A DNA stretch of 64,000 bases from Trileptium ribeirensis (taxonomy: Eukaryota > Nematoda > Enoplea > Enoplida > Thoracostomopsidae). The notes under the pieces were generated by a model, which was not told the DNA's origin, ran no database searches, and saw only the letters and a program-made list of their open reading frames with translations. A program made the position numbers and the translations under genes. The DNA lies in NCBI GenBank assembly GCA_030248225.1, contig JASANE010026881.1, forward strand, positions 99,581 to 163,580, given 5' to 3'. Positions 58,291 through 64,000 of the stretch are shown piece by piece. Within the stretch, counting starts at the first letter, position 1. The number at the start of each line of letters is the position of its first letter.

Positions 58291-61200
58291 ATTAGAGGTA
58301 ACAATATCAAACAGTATTCAAAAGCTCAATATGGTATGATTTTCAAAAGTACTATATGATTTTAATAAAATCCATTTTCATAATATGATAAATTATGGAA
58401 TTTAAATACGTTTCATTAATATGATTTGTATTAATTTTTCTACTTGAAATTTAAGAAGGGTGTAGAAATTGAGAAAAGAAAAAAAAGACTGACAAATTCT
58501 GTCATTCTAAGCGTCCGATGACGATAAGCAAACTAGGCATTTTTAGCAAGTACTGGACCAAGTATTATCTGTCAAAATTTTGTCCAATTTGACTCTGTGA
58601 ACCAATGAATTTTCAATCGATTAACGATTACGGGCGAAAATTACAGAATATTATTGATCTCTAATAACAATTTTCGTAAGCTGTGAAAGAATAATTCGCG
58701 ATCTGTTTTCAAAAGATTTGCTTTTATATCTGTCCGTTACTGCAAATGTGCCGATTTATTCAACAATGTCGGCGTTTTCGAAAAACTATACCTGCCTTGT
58801 CCGCACACCCTTCTTGACCGGAAAGGACATGAAATGGGAAAACCCTCTTCGCAAAGGGGGAGCAGCAGACCGTGAGTCGCGCAATGGGCCAACCTCTTCC
58901 TTAAGGTGTAAAAGCTGTTGAAAATTGTAAACGCGAATGTGTTTTCGAGCATTTTGAGATAAAAACAGTTGGAAAGGTGCAACAGCTGCGAAAACTGTAA
59001 AAATGAAAGGTTTTGGGTATTTGGAGGCTAAACATCAAGGTGGGGGCGTCAAAATGTAGCGGGAGAATGGGAGCCGCACCAGACAGGACGGGGAGGGTGG
59101 AGTCCAAAAGCTGGGGAGTCCCCCGCCCCCAGTTCCGAGAAGCCATCAGTACTACAACTACGGGAAAAAGTAAAAGCAAATTTCTCCAGAAAAATAAGTG
59201 AATTATTGTTAACGAAAAATTAACATCTGCCGAACTGCTATTCGCGAACAATTAGGTTTTATTTCTGGCAGTAACTATATGTAGACAGGCTATGCAAAAT
59301 GTTTTATAGATGAATAGTAAAGCAAAACTAAAAATGTTAAAACACAAGAAGCCATAATTACTATTTACCACAGGTTTCGAAAAACACCCGAGTTTGTAAC
59401 TCCTATACAACAATAAAAATTCCAATGTCTATCACGATTTATACGAAAACATAAAAAGCTGAGTAAAACGCAATAAATACTGTTTTAGTTTAAAACGAAA
59501 ATATTTTAATATGGCGCATCCCTCCTTCACGCGCAAACATGATATACAGACATGCCTCTACGCACAACGCTGTGATACATAGATAACAAACTTTGGCAGT
59601 GTAAAAACTCCGAAATGGATTTGGTAATAATGCAAACTGATACATTGGAATATAATTTATGTAAACGCATTGATTGCATGCTTAAATAAAAGCTTTTTTT
59701 GTGATTGTCCCAGACGTTTAATAAACATCTAGCTTTACCTGACTAGATGATGATCTTTGAAGTAACTTCAGGCTGAGCAAACTGCATCCAAGCTCGCACC
59801 GTAGACTGAAATAAAACGTTATTTATATCCGATTCATAATAATGTAATATATTACTAGAAACGTTTATACAGAACAAAGATACAGTAGAGTGTGCTTACA
59901 GCATCAATTATAGTGAATTATGCTGTTACTCTGAAAGTTATGCACGTTTTGTTTTATCCAAATTATCTAAATTAAAATAAATGTGGACATACAACTGGGC
60001 TCTCCATTCGCTGAAAATTTTGCCAGGGTGTATGAACCGGGGGACGCACGATTTTGCCAAGGGGCACTTTGCCAAGAGAAAAAAACGGTTTTAAATCGTG
60101 TCAGAAATACTGTCAAAACGCTTTTGATATAGAGAAAAGCGATTTTGAAGCAAATTGTGACAAAATTTGCGAAATTTTTGGATTCAGAACGGAATTTTAA
60201 AACAAATTTTAATTAAATTTTTGTACTGTGGACCGATTGGAAACAAAAAAATTTTCCAAGAGGCGGTGAACTGGGGGAGCTTTGAATTTTGTCAGGGTAG
60301 ATGAATCGGGGGTACCTGTTCTAAACCAAGGGGACCCGCATTCCCCCAATTTGGAGACCCGTGTACAAAGCAAGTAAAATGTATCAACAGTGAATTTTTT
60401 GATTCGTCCCAAGGGATTTCACTATAAGCGCGCACTACAGTCTGTTAATGCAGTCTGTATGAATGGCAATTGAACAGCTATTAATTTTGCGCAACTGCTC
60501 TTGTAATTTGCTTTTATTAGGATATTACGACCGTACAGTACAATAATATTTACTGTATCAAATAATTCTACGATCGACATTGAAATTAGCAACCGATATT
60601 GTAATCGTCGGAATCGTTTAGTAGCCCGAAATCGAATCCGTGCATTAATAGTATAATATTGTAATACAACAATTCGAAGTCAGATGTTTGACAAATCATT
60701 AACATTTTACTGTTACAATCAGTGCACTAACAGCGACAAATTAAGATAAGCACATATTATTATTATGTAAGTCTGGCTAGTCCAAACTTCGGAAATTATA
60801 TCTGGGGGCCTGAGCCGGGGGCCCCCGGATCACCTGCCGGAGGTTGCCGGATTTTGCCGGGGGCCAATTTTTTGCCGGATTTTGTCGCGTTTAGACGTTA
60901 ATTTAATTTTTCTCAGCAGGGGGTTTTGAGCCGGGGGGTACTCGAATTTTTAACGGGGGGGGCAGCCGAAGTCCCACTTAAAACTCATACCCCCCAGGCT
61001 CAGAACCCTGAGAAAAATAAATAACGTGCAATGCAACAAAATGCGGCAAAAGAGTGCCAGCAAAGTGGCAACCACAAATCCCGGCCGGCTCAGCCCCAGA
61101 AATTTCCGAAGTTGGAGCTGCAAACTACATGATAATAATAATATTGCTATCTTAATTTCGCTTTATGCACTGATGTGACATAAAACAGTAATATATCAAA

Positions 61201-64000
61201 CATCTGACTCAAAATATTTATTACGATATATACTATAATAACAATAAAAATTACTGAACAACTTGCAAAAACAATACAATATGTAATTTCAATGTGCAAA
61301 AATAGTAAATAAATTACCTAAATATATGTACTGCTACCGTCTAATAGTAATAAAAAGGCGAATTACCGGGGGCGGTTGCGCAAAATAGATCGTCATTGCA
61401 AATTCCCATAACAAATCTCGCCACTATAGTGAAATTGCTTTTCAAACTTCGAATCAAAAAATTCACTGTGAATTCCCGTTTTACTCCTGTACACATACGA
61501 CCCGGTTAGAACAGGTACCCGATTAGTTCACAAAGGAAGCTCTGGCACCTCTTTTGTTGCAATGTCCACAGCTACGAAATTAAATTAAAAATTGAGAACA
61601 TTCTGAATCCAAAATTTTCAGAATATTCACAATTTGCTTCAAAAATCAGTTATTATATCAAAAGCGTTTTGACGTCATTTTTATAACACAAAAAATTAAA
61701 CCGTTTTTTTTTCTCTTGGCAAAGTGCCCCATATGGCGTCCCAGTTATTCACAAAATTTTTTTCAGCGAAATGGAAAAAAGTTCCATTTGGTGTAGCCAT
61801 ATTTTAATTTAGATAATTTGGATAAAACAAAAGTAGTTTCAGAGTAACAGCATAATTCACATATAATAATGCTGTCACAGCACAGCTCTACTATATTTGT
61901 TCTTATGATTTGTAATCATATATTACATTATTATGAATCAGATATAAATAAGCATTTTATTTGTACGTTCAAGAGCTGGAATCAGGTTTTTGCTCAGCAT
62001 GAACTCTTTTCATCATCATATCATCAGTATAAACTAGATGTTTCCTATTAAACATTACTAGGAACAATAAGCAAAAAAAAGCTTTTTAACATGCAATCAA
62101 TGCATTTACATAAATTATGTCCAATGTATGATTTTTGCATTATTCAAGAAAATGCCATTTGTTTTACACTGCAAAAAAGATATATGCCTTGTAGCAGCAT
62201 TATTTAGTAGGAGCATGTGTCCTCTAGGTTTGCATTTTTAAGGATGCAGCCAGTATATATTTTAGTTTAAACTAAAAACAGTATTTCTGTTTTTGCTTCC
62301 ATTTTTCTTTTTAATTATATAGAGAATAACATAAAATTTATGTTATAGAGTACAAACTGCTTTAGAACCTAAATTAATTTATCATTTCTGTTTTTGACAT
62401 TTTTTTTTGCTTTACATTCGTATAAGCATTTTGCATAGCCACATAGTACTGCCAGAAAACCTAAAGCAAATAGCCATTAGTCCCATTTCACAATAAATTC
62501 ACTTATTTCAAAAAAGTCTTCCCTCATTCTCAAATAGCCCCCTCCCCTCCCCGTTGCTGTATCATAGCTCCTCCGCTTCTTTTGACGCCTTTTGATGTTC
62601 CACATCCAAATACCGGGATTACTTTCATTTTTACGGTTTTTGGTTTTTGTTGCAGCCTCCAACTGTTTTTATCTCCAAATGCTCAAAAACTTCGTTCGCG
62701 TTTACATTCAACAGTTTTTACACCTTAAGAGAAGGAGGTTCACCTGGGCTTAACAACCTACCTGGAGCCCTTGTTTCCGGTCAAGGGTGTGCGGACAAGG
62801 CCAGTATAGTTTTTCAAAACACCAATTTGTTGAATAAATCGGCACATTACAGTAACGGACAGAAAAAAGCAAATATTTTATTTTCACAGTTTACAAAAAT
62901 TGTGAGAGATAATAATTATGTAATTTCACCCATAATCATTAATCAAATTGAAAATTATAATTTCACAGATAAATTGGACAAAATTTTGACAGATGATACT
63001 TCATATACTTGCTAAAAATGCCTCATTTGTTGCCTGTAGTAGGACATTTCAAAATGACAGAAACTCTTCAGATTTCTACACCCCTCTTGAGGGAGTAGAA
63101 AAATTAATACAAATCATAATGAAACCTATTTAAATTCCATAAATTATAAGTATATGAAATAGATTTTGAAATCATATAGTACTTTTGAAAATCATACCAT
63201 ATAAGGTTTTTAAATACTGTTTGATATTGTTACCTCTGTAACCTATCCTGCTTTGGAGAACGAAGTTGTGATGTAGCGATTTTGCATGTTACAACAGCTT
63301 TCACAACGTAGGTAATTAAAAATAATTATTGTATGGTACAGGGTCACGGTGAACATCACAGTTTCCAAAATTTTAGAGTTCAAGGCTCATCATGGTCTCA
63401 ACCTCCTGGCTTAGGTCATCTCGCCCACACCAAAACCCCTCCTGGCATCAAATTCCTTCATATGCTTCTCCCACTGCAGACCATGGTATCATTTATCAAA
63501 AGCTGAACCATGTATCTTCAAAGCTAGTGCAACCTTTAGAAGAACGGGGCCTCACAACATACCTTCAACAGCCACACAGACAAACACTACCCCCTGGACA
63601 TCATCATTTAGTGGCACACAGGATCATCCCAGGCACACAAAGTAACCCATCCCTTCTTTCAAATGGCACATAAAACATTAACCTAGAGGGTCTCCACAGA
63701 CATGGTCAGGACAAAAGAACAATATAAATAAGCATTACAAGTCATGCTGCCAATCATAAACTATTGTTGCCCCGAATGGCTTCCAAACTGTGCAAAAAGC
63801 AACATTAGGCTTCCAGCAGCTACAAAACTCAGCACACAGCAGAGCACAGTTTACAGATGGCATGGGAAAGAGCCACCCTACCTGGGGTTTATTTCACCCA
63901 GTGGAAGCACACAAGCTCCTACCCTCACCTTGCCAGTACTTCTTCCCAATGTGCCCCAACATTGTGCAAGAACTAGCCACAGCCAACAAACAGCCACATA
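57380..64000. repeat. ~6.6-kb imperfect palindrome containing two Jockey fragments
   Basis: Sequence left of ~60965 reappears inverted to its right. Paired anchors: Jockey 57380-58290 with 63240-64000; 58720-58830 with 62780-62870 ('ccttgtccgcacacccttcttgaccgg' against its inverse); 59690-59760 with 62000-62080; 60060-60180 with 61620-61730; 60720-60800 with 61110-61200; and at the centre 60905-60945 with 60985-61015. The right arm continues past the window. Confidence 0.85.
63240..64000 (+). pseudogene. Decayed inverted Jockey fragment (right arm)
   Basis: Plus-strand counterpart of the minus-strand fragment at 56953-58290. Recognisable pieces include QKLNHVSSKLVQPLEERGL near 63495-63560 (left copy: QKLNQYLPKLVDFFEERGL) and a VEAHKLL/CQYFFPM region near 63900. 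Frameshifts and stops are frequent, unlike the intact left copy. Truncated by the window end. Confidence 0.8.

Larger units (their letters stand above)
56759..64000 (-). other. BLTP2 intron (partial) occupied by a giant palindrome
   Basis: Everything right of the first exon seen is intron, at least 7.2 kb. 56953-58290 is a Jockey-type fragment; 57380-64000 is one large imperfect inverted repeat. No further BLTP2 exon found on the minus strand. Confidence 0.7.

Overview
The window is a stretch of an AT-rich animal (metazoan) nuclear genome. The evidence is one protein-coding gene with 19 recognisable exons, all bounded by GT-AG introns, spread over about 56 kb and embedded in repeats. The animal is probably an invertebrate, since it has Jockey- and RTE-type LINE relics and many small foldback elements. 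I cannot fix the lineage from the sequence alone.

The gene lies on the minus strand and encodes the ortholog of BLTP2 (KIAA0100; Drosophila hobbit; yeast Fmp27/Hob1; plant SABRE), a giant bridge-like lipid-transfer protein of ER-plasma-membrane contact sites. Reading right to left, exons run from 56758 to 770. They encode about 2381 residues, corresponding by memory of the human protein to roughly residue 190 through the C-terminus. Every exon-exon phase closes and the 19 exons sum to 7146 bp (2382 codons including the stop). The N-terminal exons (ER membrane anchor and first ~190 residues) must lie beyond 64000. Most exons are 46-690 bp, but one (5476-8665) is 3.19 kb and holds the whole coiled-coil and C-terminal conserved region.

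Almost everything else is intron filled with repeats. (1) 1.7-5.3 kb, 11.3-11.8 kb and 14.8-16.1 kb hold an element with a conserved head and a variable number of ~165-bp tandem units. (2) 9.8-10.35, 12.7-12.9, 27.76-27.85, 34.65-34.79 and 52.4-52.65 kb hold TA-flanked foldback MITEs; the last carries a 22-bp minisatellite between perfect ends. (3) 13.85-14.1 and 28.9-29.2 kb hold MITEs with TTA/TAA duplications. (4) Tandem arrays lie at 14.2-14.55 (121 bp), 19.2-19.35 (~25 bp), 20.4-21.36 (~114 bp), 22.8-23.8 (262 bp) and 53.7-54.15 kb (112 bp). (5) 26.4-27.7 and 34.9-35.9 kb are two copies of one long dispersed repeat. (6) 42.75-45.3 and 52.0-52.3 kb are decayed LINE fragments antisense to the gene. 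(7) 57.4-64.0 kb is a very large imperfect palindrome whose arms each contain a Jockey-type reverse transcriptase fragment, all inside a BLTP2 intron.

The most notable observations are the ~6.6-kb intronic palindrome, two repeats whose edges run into the 5' splice sites of BLTP2 exons (21.36 and 35.91 kb), a MITE that contains a minisatellite, and a possible relic resembling the tail of an ArdC-type domain near 51.5 kb.
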